The notes under the pieces are model-generated. The model did not search any database and was not told the DNA's origin. It was given only the letters and a program-made list of their open reading frames with translations. Shown in pieces: positions 1 to 9,251 of a stretch of DNA of 64,000 bases (its first letter is position 1; each line of letters opens with the position of its first letter). Origin of the DNA: an uncultured Clostridia bacterium (GTDB taxonomy: Bacteria; Bacillota; Clostridia; TANB77; CAG-508); assembly GCA_949045875.1 (NCBI GenBank), contig CARPYP010000008.1, positions 1 to 64,000 on the forward strand, given 5' to 3'. Made by a program: the position numbers and the translations under genes.

Positions 1-48
1 CCCCTACATTTATTTAATATTTTATAATTTTAAAATCCTATTATTTCA

Positions 49-76
49 CGGACGCCCAAAGGGCGCCCCTACATTT
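49..76. repeat. Dispersed palindromic repeat, CGCCC/GGGCG type
   Basis: A GGACGCCC arm, AAA spacer and GGGCGCCCC arm are followed by TACATTT. Near-identical copies occur at 18187, 27453 and 49604. Bases 1-12 (CCCCTACATTTA) look like the tail of another copy cut by the window edge. The rest of 77-230 is AT-rich and shows no gene; a GGGCACCC stretch near 176 may be a decayed copy. Confidence 0.8.
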
Positions 77-230
77 CCTCTACAATTTTAAATTCACCTA
101 AAAATTCATGATCCCTACAAACACAAATTTGAACATATTAGATTTCTACATAAATGTTAGATTAATGGTTGTATGGGCACCCACCAATTTTTATTTCATA
201 TTTTACGTTTTATATTAATATAAATAAAAT

Positions 231-1754
231 ATGAGTCGTTTTAAACTTTTTTTATTTAATACAATTATTTTAACTTTAACTTCAATTTTAATTAGAGCTA
301 TTGATATGTTTTTTAGTGTATATGTTGCAAATAAGATTGGAAGTGAGGGGTCTGGTCTTTTTGAACTTATCATGTCTATATATCTTTTTGCAACTACTAT
401 CGCTAATGCTGGTATAAGTCTTGCAGCAACACGTATTGTTGCTGAAGAAGTTGATACTAATGGTTCTAGCGGTATTACTATTGCTATGAGAAAATGCATT
501 TTTTATAGCCTTTTCTTTGGCGTATTGGCAGCTATTATATTATTTTTGTGTACTCCTTTTTTAGTGTCTAATTTATTAATGAATAAAATATCTGCAAAAC
601 CATTATATATATTGGCTGTAAGTCTTCCTTTTGTTTCGATTACAACTTCTCTTTCTGGATACTTTTCTGGTGTTAGAAAAGTATCAAAGAGTTCTTTTAT
701 TAGAACTTCTAGTTTATTTATTAGAGTTGCACTTACATGTTTATTTTTATATATTTTTCCTGCTAATAATATAGATTTAGTATGCTCATTTTTAGTACTT
801 TCTAGTACTATTGCAAGCATTTTTGAATTTTTATTTTCTTATATTCTTTATTATATTGATAAAAAGAAACTATGTACTACAAATAAGAGAAATAATAATT
901 ATTTATCAAAGATTTTAAAAATTTCTTTGCCTGTAGCTATTACATCTATTATACGTTCTGGTCTTTCGACTTTAAAACAGTCTTTAATACCAATACGTTT
1001 GGAAAAATTCACTCATTCTTCTGACCTTGCATTTTCTCAATATGGTTTAATTAATGGTATGACATTTCCATTGCTTATGTTTCCAAGCGTTTTTATAAAT
1101 TCTTTTGCAGGTTTATTAATTCCTGAGTTTGCTAATTTTAAACTTAATAACAATTATTCTACAATGAATAGAATTATATGTTTTATTTTTAAAATCGCTT
1201 CTGTATTCTCTATTTGTATGATTGGCATTTTTCTTACTTTTACTGAGGAAATTTGTACCATTGTTTATCATAATTTAGAAACTGTAGAATTTGTAGTGCT
1301 TTTATGCCCTATTATAATTTTTATGTATTTAGATACTATTATTGATTCGATGTTAAAAGGTCTTGACCGTCAAGTTGAGGTTATGTATTGTAATATAGCT
1401 GATTTGTTTATTACAATTACCTTAATTTATTCATTTATACCTATTTATGGCATTTATGGCTATATTTTGATTTTATATACTAGCGAAATCTTTAATTTTT
1501 GTGTTAGTTTATATCAATTATATAAAGAGACTCATTTTCGTTTCGATTATGTGTTTTGTGTGATTTTGCCTTTGATTTTAATACTTATAATTAAATTTGC
1601 TTTTGATACTTTCGATTATTATTTGACTAGTAGAAAATTAATTGTAATGATTAAAATTATTGTTTTTATTTTTGTTTATTTACTGCTAATTTTAATTGCA
1701 GAATTGTTTAAATTACGTAAGTCTGACAAAGTTACTTATTGTAAGAGTAAATAA
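231..1754 (+). CDS. SpoVB-like polysaccharide flippase (MOP superfamily)
   Basis: This 507-residue protein is hydrophobic throughout, with about 14 predicted membrane segments. The N-terminal region (residues 1-70) has the oligomer-interface helices typical of the SpoVB/MurJ/MATE-like exporters of the MOP superfamily: a conserved small-residue stretch with KIGSEGSGLFEL and, later, GISLAATRIVAEE. Family members move lipid-linked sugars across the membrane; SpoVB acts in spore cortex synthesis. Length fits the family. No good ribosome binding site precedes the ATG, so the start is less certain than the family call. It is the first gene in the window and one of few on the plus strand. A teichoic-acid or capsule flippase is the alternative to a sporulation role. 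Confidence 0.8.
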   Translation: MSRFKLFLFNTIILTLTSILIRAIDMFFSVYVANKIGSEGSGLFELIMSIYLFATTIANAGISLAATRIVAEEVDTNGSSGITIAMRKCIFYSLFFGVLAAIILFLCTPFLVSNLLMNKISAKPLYILAVSLPFVSITTSLSGYFSGVRKVSKSSFIRTSSLFIRVALTCLFLYIFPANNIDLVCSFLVLSSTIASIFEFLFSYILYYIDKKKLCTTNKRNNNYLSKILKISLPVAITSIIRSGLSTLKQSLIPIRLEKFTHSSDLAFSQYGLINGMTFPLLMFPSVFINSFAGLLIPEFANFKLNNNYSTMNRIICFIFKIASVFSICMIGIFLTFTEEICTIVYHNLETVEFVVLLCPIIIFMYLDTIIDSMLKGLDRQVEVMYCNIADLFITITLIYSFIPIYGIYGYILILYTSEIFNFCVSLYQLYKETHFRFDYVFCVILPLILILIIKFAFDTFDYYLTSRKLIVMIKIIVFIFVYLLLILIAELFKLRKSDKVTYCKSK

Positions 1755-1803
1755 AAAAGTAAATTATTTTATATTAAATTGCTAGAGATGCAGAGCATTT
1801 TCT

Positions 1804-1830
1804 AAGGGCACGTTGCAACGTGCCCTTACA
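1804..1830. repeat. Perfect palindrome AAGGGCACGTTGCAACGTGCCCTT plus TACA
   Basis: Arms AAGGGCACGTTG and CAACGTGCCCTT are exact inverted repeats, followed by ACA. It lies between two convergent genes (ends 1754 and 1849) and could act as a terminator hairpin. It resembles the dispersed GC-rich palindromes found elsewhere in the window, which also end in a TACA-like tail. Confidence 0.7.
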
Positions 1831-1848
1831 ATAAATTATCAAATAATT

Positions 1849-3216
1849 TTAATATATTCTAACATTAGTTTTTCCTCTTTCATCTAATCCTACATCTATT
1901 TGTACAACCTTTGCTTTTATATTTTCTTTGGAATCAAACTCAATATCCTGTTTTCTATATTCTTCTGGTTTAAGTCCTATTCTCGTCTTCATATAATCTA
2001 ATACTATTATAAATAAAATTAATGACACTATCCCTATTATTAAACTTGCATATGCTATTGCCATATTTTTTAATAATATGGATACTATAAATGAAGATAG
2101 CATTGCTCCTAAATCCTCCATTAAATTAGCACTTGAATATATTTTTACTGATATATTTTCATTTGAAAAACTGTTTAAATATTTTTTTATTAGTGTATTA
2201 TAAGGACCTCTTATAGCTTTCTGTAGTATCATCATTAATAATACAATTATTACAGTTAAAATGTAATTTATTTTTAGAATTGCCATTATACTAATAATTA
2301 TATAAGATATACAATATCCTATTGAAAAAAATGTAAGTACTTTATTTCTTAATTTATTATGTATAAAACTTTGCTTAGATGTTGCTATTGTTGAAGATAT
2401 TGCAAGTAGTGCTCCGATTATTCCAAAATATTTATTTGGTATTCCAATATCTACAAATACATTACTTGCAATATCAGAACGTATATATAATATTCCATTA
2501 AATAAACACATAAATAGTAATAATGCGTGTAATCTTTTAGATTTTAATATGAATGTATATTCCTTTTTTGCTATATTTATCTTTCTTGTTAAAATCTCTA
2601 GCGGGGGTTCTCTTTTAGTTCTTTCTTTTTTTATCTCGTAATGTTCAAATTTAAAAGATATTAAAGTCGCTATTATACAAAGTGTAAAACATAAATACAT
2701 TGGAATATATGGATTTACTACAAATAAAAATCCCGTGGTTGCTGCTGATATTGCATCAAATATATAATAATACACTGAGCCCTTACTATCTATTTTTGAA
2801 AAGCTTAACCCTTTTTCATTACCTATACTTTCTTTAAGAATACATGATTCACATATTCCTTTTAGAACAAAACCTATTGCCATAACTAGATTTGCTATTA
2901 TAAGGTTTGTAACATTTCCTTCTAATAGTATCATTATTATAATACTCATAGAAATAAATATATTTCCTAATATGGTTGATTTTCTTTTTCCTAATAAGTT
3001 AATTACCATTGGAGCAAATAGCTGAAATATTACCTTAAATATTGGATAAAATGCATTTCCTAAAAATATATCTGAGGCACTTAATCCTTTGGCTTGACTT
3101 AAAAATAGGAAACTTATTGAATAATAAAACAATAAGTCCCATGAAAACATTTTATATATAGGAAATATTTTTCTGTTTTTTTCTTTTGCCCTTCTAATTT
3201 TTTCTTCTTCTATCAT
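1849..3216 (-). CDS. Major facilitator superfamily transporter
   Basis: A 455-residue polytopic membrane protein with about 12 hydrophobic segments in two halves, separated by a charged central loop near residues 195-225 (KKERTKREPP). A short charged segment (LLGKRKS) follows early membrane helices, where MFS proteins usually carry the conserved cytoplasmic loop. The N-terminus is a charged cytosolic tail. AGAGGT precedes the ATG at normal spacing. Substrate cannot be told from sequence; drug or small-solute export is a guess. It is convergent with the flippase gene and lies downstream of aspS on the same strand, separated by 60 bases, so could be read through from it. Confidence 0.7.
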   Translation of the reverse strand: MIEEEKIRRAKEKNRKIFPIYKMFSWDLLFYYSISFLFLSQAKGLSASDIFLGNAFYPIFKVIFQLFAPMVINLLGKRKSTILGNIFISMSIIIMILLEGNVTNLIIANLVMAIGFVLKGICESCILKESIGNEKGLSFSKIDSKGSVYYYIFDAISAATTGFLFVVNPYIPMYLCFTLCIIATLISFKFEHYEIKKERTKREPPLEILTRKINIAKKEYTFILKSKRLHALLLFMCLFNGILYIRSDIASNVFVDIGIPNKYFGIIGALLAISSTIATSKQSFIHNKLRNKVLTFFSIGYCISYIIISIMAILKINYILTVIIVLLMMILQKAIRGPYNTLIKKYLNSFSNENISVKIYSSANLMEDLGAMLSSFIVSILLKNMAIAYASLIIGIVSLILFIIVLDYMKTRIGLKPEEYRKQDIEFDSKENIKAKVVQIDVGLDERGKTNVRIY

Positions 3217-3278
3217 TTGCTTGTACCTCTTTTGCTACATTAAATTAAATAATATTATATTTTTTATATATAAAATTT

Positions 3279-5030
3279 TTAATCATCTAAATCTAATTTT
3301 ATATGTACATCTTTTAATTGTTTTTCGTCTACTTTTGATGGTGCTCTCATTAATAAATCTCTTGCTTTTTTATTTTTTGGGAATGCTATTATTTCTCTTA
3401 TATTTTGTGAATCTGCTATAAGCATTATCATTCTGTCAACTCCTGGTGCTGCTCCTGCATGCGGAGGTGTTCCATATTGAAATGCATTATATAATGCTCC
3501 AAATCTTGTTTTTACATCTTCTTCATTATATCCTGCAATTTCAAATGCTTTTACCATTATTTCTGGGTTATGATTTCTTACTGCCCCTGATGCCATTTCA
3601 TATCCATTTATAACTAAATCATATTGATAAGCTAGTATTTCTAATGGTTCTTTATTTTCTAATGCTTCCATTCCTCCTTGTGGCATTGAGAATGGATTAT
3701 GATTAAAGTCTATAGTTCCTTCGTCTGATAGTTCATACATTGGAAAGTCTACTATAAAGCAACATTTGTAAATACCTTTTTCTATTAAATCTAATTTATT
3801 TCCAAGTTCTATTCTTACAAGTCCAGCTAGTTTTTGTGCTATTTTAAATTCATCTGCTATGAAGAACATACTTGAATTGTTTTCTGCTCCATATTCCTTT
3901 TGTAATTTTTCTTTTATATCTTCTGTAATAAATTTTGCTATTCCTCCTTGAACTAAACCTTCTTTATCTATTTTTGTCCAAGCAAGTCCCTTTGCTCCGC
4001 ATTCTTCTATTGCAAATTCAGTCATTTTATCAAAGAATTTTCTTCCTTGTTCTGCACCATTTGGAACTATTATTACTTTTACTGTTTTATCTTTGAATGC
4101 ATTAAATTCTGTATCTTTAAATAATTTTGTTACATCTTGAATTATTAATGGATTTCTTAAATCTGGTTTATCTATACCATATTTTTCCATTGCTTCTCTA
4201 TATGGTATTCTTAAAAAGTGTCCTTCATCAACTTTCCAATTTGTAAATTTTTTAAATATATGTGGTACTAATTCTTCTATTACATTAAATACATCTTCTT
4301 GTGTTGCAAATGCCATTTCAAAGTCTAATTGATAAAATTCTCCTGGTGCTCTATCTGCACGTGGGTCTTCATCTCTAAAACATGGTGCTATTTGAAAGTA
4401 TTTATTAAATCCAGATACCATTAATAATTGCTTGAATTGTTGTGGTGCTTGTGGTAATGCATAGAACTCTCCTGGATTTATTCTACTTGGTACTAAATAG
4501 TCTCTTGCTCCTTCTGGTGATGAGTTTGCTAAAATTGGAGTTTGGATTTCATAAAATCCCATTTCATCCATTTTATCTCTTAATGCTTTTAAAACTTTAG
4601 AACGTAATAAAATACTTTTATGTAATTTTTCATTTCTTAAGTCTAAAAATCTATATTCTAATCTTAAGTCTTCTCTTACTTCTTGGTCTGTATTAATTTC
4701 AAATGGTAATATATTTTTGCATTTTCCTAAAACTTCTATTTTACTTGCTACTATTTCTATATCTCCTGTTGACATTTTAGGATTTTTACTTGTTCTTTCT
4801 ACTACTTTTCCTTCTACACTTATACAACTTTCTGTTGTATATTCTTTTGCTATTTCTTGCATTTTTTCATCATTTATTACTATTTGTGTAATTCCTTCTT
4901 CATCTCTTAAATCTATAAATATCATTCCACCTAAATTTCTTATTTTTTGAATCCATCCTGCTAATTTTACGTCTTGCCCTATATGTTCTTTTCTTAGTTC
5001 TTCACAATTTTTTGTTCTATATTCATTCAT
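3279..5030 (-). CDS. aspS: Aspartyl-tRNA synthetase
   Basis: Charges tRNA-Asp (or also tRNA-Asn in organisms lacking AsnRS). The 583 residues show the OB-fold anticodon-binding domain first (VKLAGWIQKIRNLGGMIFIDLRD), then class II motifs: FLDLRNEKLHKSILLRSKV, the flipping-loop and PQAPQQFKQLLM motif 2 region, and the motif 3 arginine in GAAPGVDRMIML. The bacterial GAD insertion sits between about residues 280 and 420. Length is typical of bacterial AspRS. A GGGAATG sequence precedes the ATG. No T-box leader could be recognised upstream. Confidence 0.97.
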   Translation of the reverse strand: MNEYRTKNCEELRKEHIGQDVKLAGWIQKIRNLGGMIFIDLRDEEGITQIVINDEKMQEIAKEYTTESCISVEGKVVERTSKNPKMSTGDIEIVASKIEVLGKCKNILPFEINTDQEVREDLRLEYRFLDLRNEKLHKSILLRSKVLKALRDKMDEMGFYEIQTPILANSSPEGARDYLVPSRINPGEFYALPQAPQQFKQLLMVSGFNKYFQIAPCFRDEDPRADRAPGEFYQLDFEMAFATQEDVFNVIEELVPHIFKKFTNWKVDEGHFLRIPYREAMEKYGIDKPDLRNPLIIQDVTKLFKDTEFNAFKDKTVKVIIVPNGAEQGRKFFDKMTEFAIEECGAKGLAWTKIDKEGLVQGGIAKFITEDIKEKLQKEYGAENNSSMFFIADEFKIAQKLAGLVRIELGNKLDLIEKGIYKCCFIVDFPMYELSDEGTIDFNHNPFSMPQGGMEALENKEPLEILAYQYDLVINGYEMASGAVRNHNPEIMVKAFEIAGYNEEDVKTRFGALYNAFQYGTPPHAGAAPGVDRMIMLIADSQNIREIIAFPKNKKARDLLMRAPSKVDEKQLKDVHIKLDLDD

Positions 5031-5202
5031 GCTATTTCATTCCCTTTCTCTGTTTTATGTGTATTATTTTATAATATTTATTTATAAAAATCAAGTATTT
5101 AAAATCACAAAAAGTGACTTTATTACACATACGAGTAATAATGCCCTTACGTTTCCACTTTATTCCTTAATTTAATAATAGATTTTATATGAAAAATTAA
5201 AA

Positions 5203-5237
5203 GCATAAAGATAAGACAATAGTTTCTATCTTTATGC
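5203..5237 (-). terminator. Terminator after mltG
   Basis: On the minus strand an 11-bp stem GCATAAAGATA / TATCTTTATGC with a 13-base loop is followed by TTTTAATTTTT. It starts about 20 bases beyond the mltG stop codon. Confidence 0.75.
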
Positions 5238-5257
5238 CTATTATTTATAAACTCTAA

Positions 5258-6340
5258 TTAAAATTGTATCCATAATCCTGAGTCTTTTAATTCATTTACT
5301 TTTTCTAAATGTTCATCATATGTTCTTGTAAAATATACTGTTCCATTTTTGTCTGCTACAAAGTATATATAATTATTTTCATTTGGATTAATTGCTGCTT
5401 CTATTGAGGCTATACTTACCATTGAGATTGGTCCAACTGGTAATTTTCCTGTCATGTTTGGTCCTCTAGTATTATATGGATTATACTTGTTTATTTCTGA
5501 TGAGTATAAATCTCTAGTGCCCATTTCTATTTTAAATGCATAATATGTTGTTACATCACTTTGAATTGCCATATTTTCTTTTAGTCTATTATAAATTACA
5601 CCTGCAATATCTTTTCTGTCTTTATCAAATACTGCTTCATTTTCAATTATTGCAGCAGTAGATAAAATTTTATGTATCGAATATTTTGATTTTTCAATAT
5701 TTTCCTTATATGTACTTAATTTTTTATCCATTTCATTTAATAATGTTTCAAATATTTTTTCTACTTTTATATCTTTATTTTCAAATTGATATGTATCTGG
5801 AAATAAATATCCTTCTAAAGGATAATATATGTCTTCATTTTTTATATCATCTGTTAAGAACCAGTATTTTTCAATTAATGAATTTATATATTCTTTATCT
5901 TCTAATAGTGCATATACATCTTCTTCACTATTATTTGTATTTTCTGCAATTTTATTTGCAACCCATCTCATGTTTTTTCCTTCTACAAATGTTATTGATA
6001 TAGTATCTTTTCCATTAACTTTTCCTGTCTGTAAAATTTCTGCAATTTCTTTTACTGATAAATTTTTTGTTAAATTATATGTACCTGCTTGAAAATTAGA
6101 TATTTTATTTAATTTTACATATATTTTAAATGCTATTTCATTTTTTATTAATCCTTCATTTTTTAGTTTCTTTGCAATGGTAGATGAGCCTGATCCCATT
6201 GGTATCTCAAGATTATATGATGTTATATCGTCTTTATTTACTGGACCTAAACTTATATTGTACCATGCAAATGCTGAACCTATTACTATTATAATTATTG
6301 CTACTATTATTGATAATATTATTATTACTTTTTTTGCCAT
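5258..6340 (-). CDS. mltG: Endolytic murein transglycosylase MltG
   Basis: MltG (YceG family) cleaves nascent glycan strands at the membrane and helps end peptidoglycan polymerisation. The 360-residue protein has one N-terminal membrane anchor (residues 4-28), a LysM-like region, then the YceG domain. The catalytic glutamate is expected in IIENEAVFDKDRKDIAGVIYNRL-like sequence near residue 237; neighbouring hallmarks SDVTTYYAF and YNTYNTRG-like NPYNTRGPNMTGKLPVGPI are present. Length and order match the family. GGAGAAA precedes the ATG. It follows aspS divergently spaced by some 230 bases and has its own terminator. Confidence 0.95.
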   Translation of the reverse strand: MAKKVIIILSIIVAIIIIVIGSAFAWYNISLGPVNKDDITSYNLEIPMGSGSSTIAKKLKNEGLIKNEIAFKIYVKLNKISNFQAGTYNLTKNLSVKEIAEILQTGKVNGKDTISITFVEGKNMRWVANKIAENTNNSEEDVYALLEDKEYINSLIEKYWFLTDDIKNEDIYYPLEGYLFPDTYQFENKDIKVEKIFETLLNEMDKKLSTYKENIEKSKYSIHKILSTAAIIENEAVFDKDRKDIAGVIYNRLKENMAIQSDVTTYYAFKIEMGTRDLYSSEINKYNPYNTRGPNMTGKLPVGPISMVSIASIEAAINPNENNYIYFVADKNGTVYFTRTYDEHLEKVNELKDSGLWIQF

Positions 6341-6567
6341 TTTTATTTCTCCTTATTATTCATTAACTATTTTTATTGATGATTATTAAATCCATACTTT
6401 TCGAGCAAATGTCATAGTTCTCTACAACTTTTTCTCTTAATGATTGATACAAATATGAATCAATTTATATATAGATTAACAAACAATTTAATAAAAATCA
6501 AGTAATTTTCCAAAAAAACCTTTACGAATTTTCGTTCTTTTTGTATTGATTTATTGTAAATTGTATG

Positions 6568-6738
6568 TTATTCTTGTGCATTTATAACAGAATTATATGC
6601 ATCACAATGAATTGTTTGGTTGCTTTCTTCAATACCATTAATAATATTTTCTGTTTCTTTAATGATATTAGGTTTTATCATATCATCAACTTTGTTCATT
6701 TCCTTTTCTGATATAATCTCTGCCTTCACTCCAAACAT
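6568..6738 (-). pseudogene. Short ORF or gene remnant of unknown origin
   Basis: A 56-codon minus-strand reading frame (MFGVKAEIISEKEMNKV... ending VINAQE) is charged and helix-like and ends cleanly at TAA. It has no ribosome binding site, and an in-frame TGA lies just upstream. It may be the decayed 3' end of a gene displaced from this 540-base gap between mltG and the PemK-like gene. I do not recognise a family. Confidence 0.25.
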
Positions 6739-6823
6739 TTCTACTGATTTTATATCTTTATATCACACTTACGCCAAAAAATCTAGTATTATATTTACTT
6801 TACGAACTTTTGTTTTTAATCTA

Positions 6824-6852
6824 TTGACTTCTATTCGTAAAACTAATATAAT
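6824..6852 (+). promoter_or_regulatory. Promoter of the PemK-like gene
   Basis: TTGACT (6824-6829) and TATAAT (6847-6852) are separated by exactly 17 bases. Transcription would begin near 6859, about 20 bases before the ATG at 6880. Confidence 0.8.
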
Positions 6853-6879
6853 ATTGTTCAAAGGATGTGACTATTTTTC

Positions 6880-7473
6880 ATGGATATAAACAAAAATATA
6901 ATTAACTTAGTAAAAAGAAATGATGTAAAGTTTAAAAATATAAAATTTATGCAAGACGAAAAACTTAAAAAGGAATTCTTTACATCTTTAAAAAATTATG
7001 AGTTTAAATTGACCGAACAATCTGCTTATGAAATAGCATTATGGATAGAATCAAACGAAAAGCATTTATCTGCATCTCAACAAAACAACTTTACTAAATA
7101 TAATTTAGGAGAAATTCTCTTAGTTGATTTAGGTTGGAATAATTATGATATAGAATTCGCTTATATCCACCCTGCTATTGTTATAAAAGAAACCTATACT
7201 AAAATATTTATAGTTCCATGTTCAAGTAGTACACCTAGAAAAGATAAAAAGGGAAATATCTATCCTGAATTTGAAGTTGGAACACCTAATGATGGTTTTC
7301 AAAGGAATACCATAGTTATGTTATATGAAGCTAAGTACATTGACAAAAATAGAGTAATTTCAAAGCTTGGAAAAACTTCTAATCAGTTCTTTGACAAAAT
7401 CTATAATAAGTTATTTGAGCAAATATTTGAACCTATACATTATAAAACGGAGAAACTCATAAATAATCAATAA
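6880..7473 (+). CDS. PemK/MazF-like protein with N-terminal helical extension
   Basis: Residues 75-180 resemble the MazF/PemK endoribonuclease fold: GEILLVDLGWNN, then HPAIVIKETYTKIFIVPCSSS, and later IVMLYEAKYIDKNRVISKLG, which matches the family pattern of a conserved small barrel ending in an 'ISK-L' motif. The first 75 residues are charged and probably helical, an extension not found in ordinary MazF (about 110 residues). Total length is 197. The gene has its own consensus promoter but no antitoxin gene beside it. AAAGGATG 13 bases before the ATG is a weak ribosome binding site. A related gene lies at 10067-10573. mRNA-cleaving activity is inferred from the family only. Confidence 0.75.
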   Translation: MDINKNIINLVKRNDVKFKNIKFMQDEKLKKEFFTSLKNYEFKLTEQSAYEIALWIESNEKHLSASQQNNFTKYNLGEILLVDLGWNNYDIEFAYIHPAIVIKETYTKIFIVPCSSSTPRKDKKGNIYPEFEVGTPNDGFQRNTIVMLYEAKYIDKNRVISKLGKTSNQFFDKIYNKLFEQIFEPIHYKTEKLINNQ

Positions 7474-7526
7474 TATTCTTAATTTTGCATATAATACTAA
7501 TATAAATATAAAATTTTATATTTTCA

Positions 7527-7555
7527 TTGACTTATCGTAACGAAAATGCTATAAT
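7527..7555 (+). promoter_or_regulatory. Promoter of a short RNA unit
   Basis: TTGACT (7527-7532), a 17-base spacer and TATAAT (7550-7555). It points into a 100-base unit with no ORF that ends at a strong terminator. Confidence 0.8.
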
Positions 7556-7561
7556 AATTAT

Positions 7562-7660
7562 AGATATTTGGGGCGGTATGCCGATGCCATAGGTTTTAAT
7601 CCTATGATGAAAAGTAAAATAGCTTAATACTTGATGACAAGTGTTAAGCTATTATTTTTT
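7562..7660 (+). ncRNA. Candidate small RNA next to a PemK-like gene
   Basis: A consensus promoter and a 16-bp intrinsic terminator bracket about 95 bases with no coding potential. The 5' part has GGC/GCC (around GGCGGTATGCC) and a 6-bp hairpin CATAGG-TTTTAAT-CCTATG at 7588-7606. No known RNA family was recognised. It begins about 90 bases after the PemK-like gene on the same strand, so an antitoxin or regulatory role is possible but unproven. Confidence 0.55.
7618..7660 (+). terminator. Intrinsic terminator of the small RNA
   Basis: Arms AATAGCTTAATACTTG and CAAGTGTTAAGCTATT pair over 16 positions (one T-G) around loop ATGA, followed by ATTTTTT. Confidence 0.9.
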
Positions 7661-7779
7661 GTTTAAAATTTTTGTCAATATCTTACATATTTTCTAATGT
7701 AATAAAAAACTTTTCTAATGTAATTCTAATGTTTGTAGAAAGAATTTCTAGAAATTATTCAAAATTGTATAAAAGTAAA

Positions 7780-7815
7780 AAATGGAAAGCTCTTTTGGCT
7801 AAAGGCTTTCGACAT
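7780..7815 (-). terminator. Possible terminator downstream of tRNA-Thr
   Basis: On the minus strand GAAAGC...GCTTTC closes an inner CTTT/AAAG stem and is followed by CATTTTTT. It lies about 60 bases past the tRNA 3' end. Confidence 0.45.
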
Positions 7816-7865
7816 CTAAAAAAACTCTTGTAAATTTGTAAAAATTGCAAAGAATTTTTGATTTA

Positions 7866-7941
7866 TGGAGCTTGCAACGGGAATTGAACCCGTGACCTCA
7901 GCCTTACCAAGGCTGCACTCTACCTACTGAGCTATGCAAGC
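7866..7941 (-). tRNA. tRNA-Thr (anticodon GGT)
   Basis: All four arms fold: acceptor GCTTGCA/TGCAAGC, anticodon stem CAGCC/GGCTG with loop TTGGTAA (anticodon GGT), and T-arm with GGTTCAATTCC. The 3' CCA is encoded. Confidence 0.97.
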
Positions 7942-8105
7942 ATATCATGGCTTTTCAGGCTATTTCAATTAATTTGCACACTTTTTTGTTTTATAGTGTA
8001 TCCATTTTATCCACTTTTTCTGATGTTTTCCATTCTAAAAGTTGTCAAAAGTGTGTCGGAATATTTTATACAATTATTAATAAATTACCCATTTACTACT
8101 TACTA

Positions 8106-8134
8106 ATTATAAATTTTAATTTTATAATTGTCAA
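8106..8134 (-). promoter_or_regulatory. Promoter reading toward tRNA-Thr
   Basis: On the minus strand TTGACA (8129-8134), 17 bases, TATAAT (8106-8111). The transcript would carry about 160 bases before the tRNA 5' end. The 318-base gap 7942-8259 holds this promoter and no gene. Confidence 0.75.
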
Positions 8135-8259
8135 TTAAAATTTTAATTTTTATATTCAATTTTCATTAATCTTTTTATCCTCTATACTGTAAATATTGGA
8201 AAAGCACTTATTTTTCATAAGTGCTCCAGACTACATAATATAGTAATTTATGTAGATTT

Positions 8260-8922
8260 TTATACGTTTTCCTCTACATCTATAATATTTTTTATAGCTT
8301 TTTTTCTAATTCTTTGAATAGCATTATCAACAGATTTTGCTTGTGTGTCTAGCTTGGTGGCAATCTGTTCATAACTTTGTCCATTTATAAATCCTTTCAA
8401 AACTTGTTTTTCAAATTCACTAAGGGATTTATCTATTGTGTTTTCAATGTCTTTATAATATTCTTTTTTAGTTATTGTTTCTAATGGATCTTCTATAAGA
8501 TTTGCATTAAATATATCCATTAAGTCTTTCCCTTCTTCATCTTCTTCTCCTGCTGAAGAGTTTAATGATAAGTAACCATTAAGAGGCATATGCTTTTGCC
8601 TATTTGATGTTTTTATTGCTGTTATCATTTGACGCTCAACACACATATTGGCAAAAGACTTGAATGATGATTGTTTTTCACATTCAAAATTTTGTATGGC
8701 TTTATATAACCCAATCATTCCTTCTTGAATCATGTCTTCTCTTTCTGCTCCTATTATAAAGTATTTCCCCACTTTCATGTTTACTAGTTCTTTATATTTA
8801 TCTAATAAAAATTCTAGAGCCTCTTTATTATTATCATCTTTTATGAGCTTTACTATTTGTTCATCACTTATTTCTTTGAGATTATTTATATCTGGTAAAA
8901 AAAATTTTGTTGTACTCTCCAT
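8260..8922 (-). CDS. sigH: RNA polymerase sigma factor SigH
   Basis: Sigma-H drives the first steps of sporulation. The protein of 220 residues (starting MESTTKFFLP) has region 2 at about 45-110, with GAEREDMIQEGMIGLYKAI and FKSFANMCVERQMITAIKTS, and region 4 at about 160-215 (LSEFEKQVLKGFINGQSYEQIA then SVDNAIQRIRKKA). The start at 8922 is chosen because GCAGGAGG lies 9 bases upstream; the longer open frame to 8988 has no ribosome binding site. The central acidic loop (SAGEEDEEGKDLMD) is typical of Clostridia SigH. Confidence 0.93.
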   Translation of the reverse strand: MESTTKFFLPDINNLKEISDEQIVKLIKDDNNKEALEFLLDKYKELVNMKVGKYFIIGAEREDMIQEGMIGLYKAIQNFECEKQSSFKSFANMCVERQMITAIKTSNRQKHMPLNGYLSLNSSAGEEDEEGKDLMDIFNANLIEDPLETITKKEYYKDIENTIDKSLSEFEKQVLKGFINGQSYEQIATKLDTQAKSVDNAIQRIRKKAIKNIIDVEENV

Positions 8923-9090
8923 ATGTTTTTTCCTCCTGCTGTTGTTGTCCTTTGAAAGTATTATATTCGTAAAAGTCTTTGGTGTCAATAGATTTACGAC
9001 AAATTTATTGAAATTTTGTTAATGTTTAGAATATATTTTTATATATTTTTTTTATCTCTTACTCATTTTTCGTTTTTTTTTGAAAAAGAC

Positions 9091-9119
9091 TTGACAAATT
9101 AAATTAAATTGTTTAAAAT
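9091..9119 (+). promoter_or_regulatory. Promoter of the tRNA-His/tRNA-Gln unit
   Basis: TTGACA (9091-9096), 17 bases, TAAAAT (9114-9119). The predicted start near 9126 is 18 bases before tRNA-His. Confidence 0.8.
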
Positions 9120-9143
9120 TATATATGCACTGTTAAAAAAAAT

Positions 9144-9221
9144 GGTGGATGTAGCGTAGTTGGTTAACGCGCCAGTTTGTGGCACTGGAGACCATGGGTT
9201 CGAATCCCATCTTCCACCCCA
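9144..9221 (+). tRNA. tRNA-His (anticodon GTG)
   Basis: Anticodon stem CCAGT/ACTGG with loop TTGTGGC gives GTG. The extra G(-1) at 9144 pairs with C73, the identity element for HisRS, and CCA is encoded. The acceptor stem GTGGATG/CTTCCAC has a T-T mismatch at pair 6-67. Confidence 0.96.
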
Positions 9222-9251
9222 TTTATAAAGTTCTAACTATTTTGTTTATAT

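Noticed and set aside
6620..6889. Plus-strand open frame of 89 codons upstream of the PemK-like gene
   Set aside because: It overlaps the consensus promoter and start of the PemK-like gene and is opposite a better minus-strand remnant.
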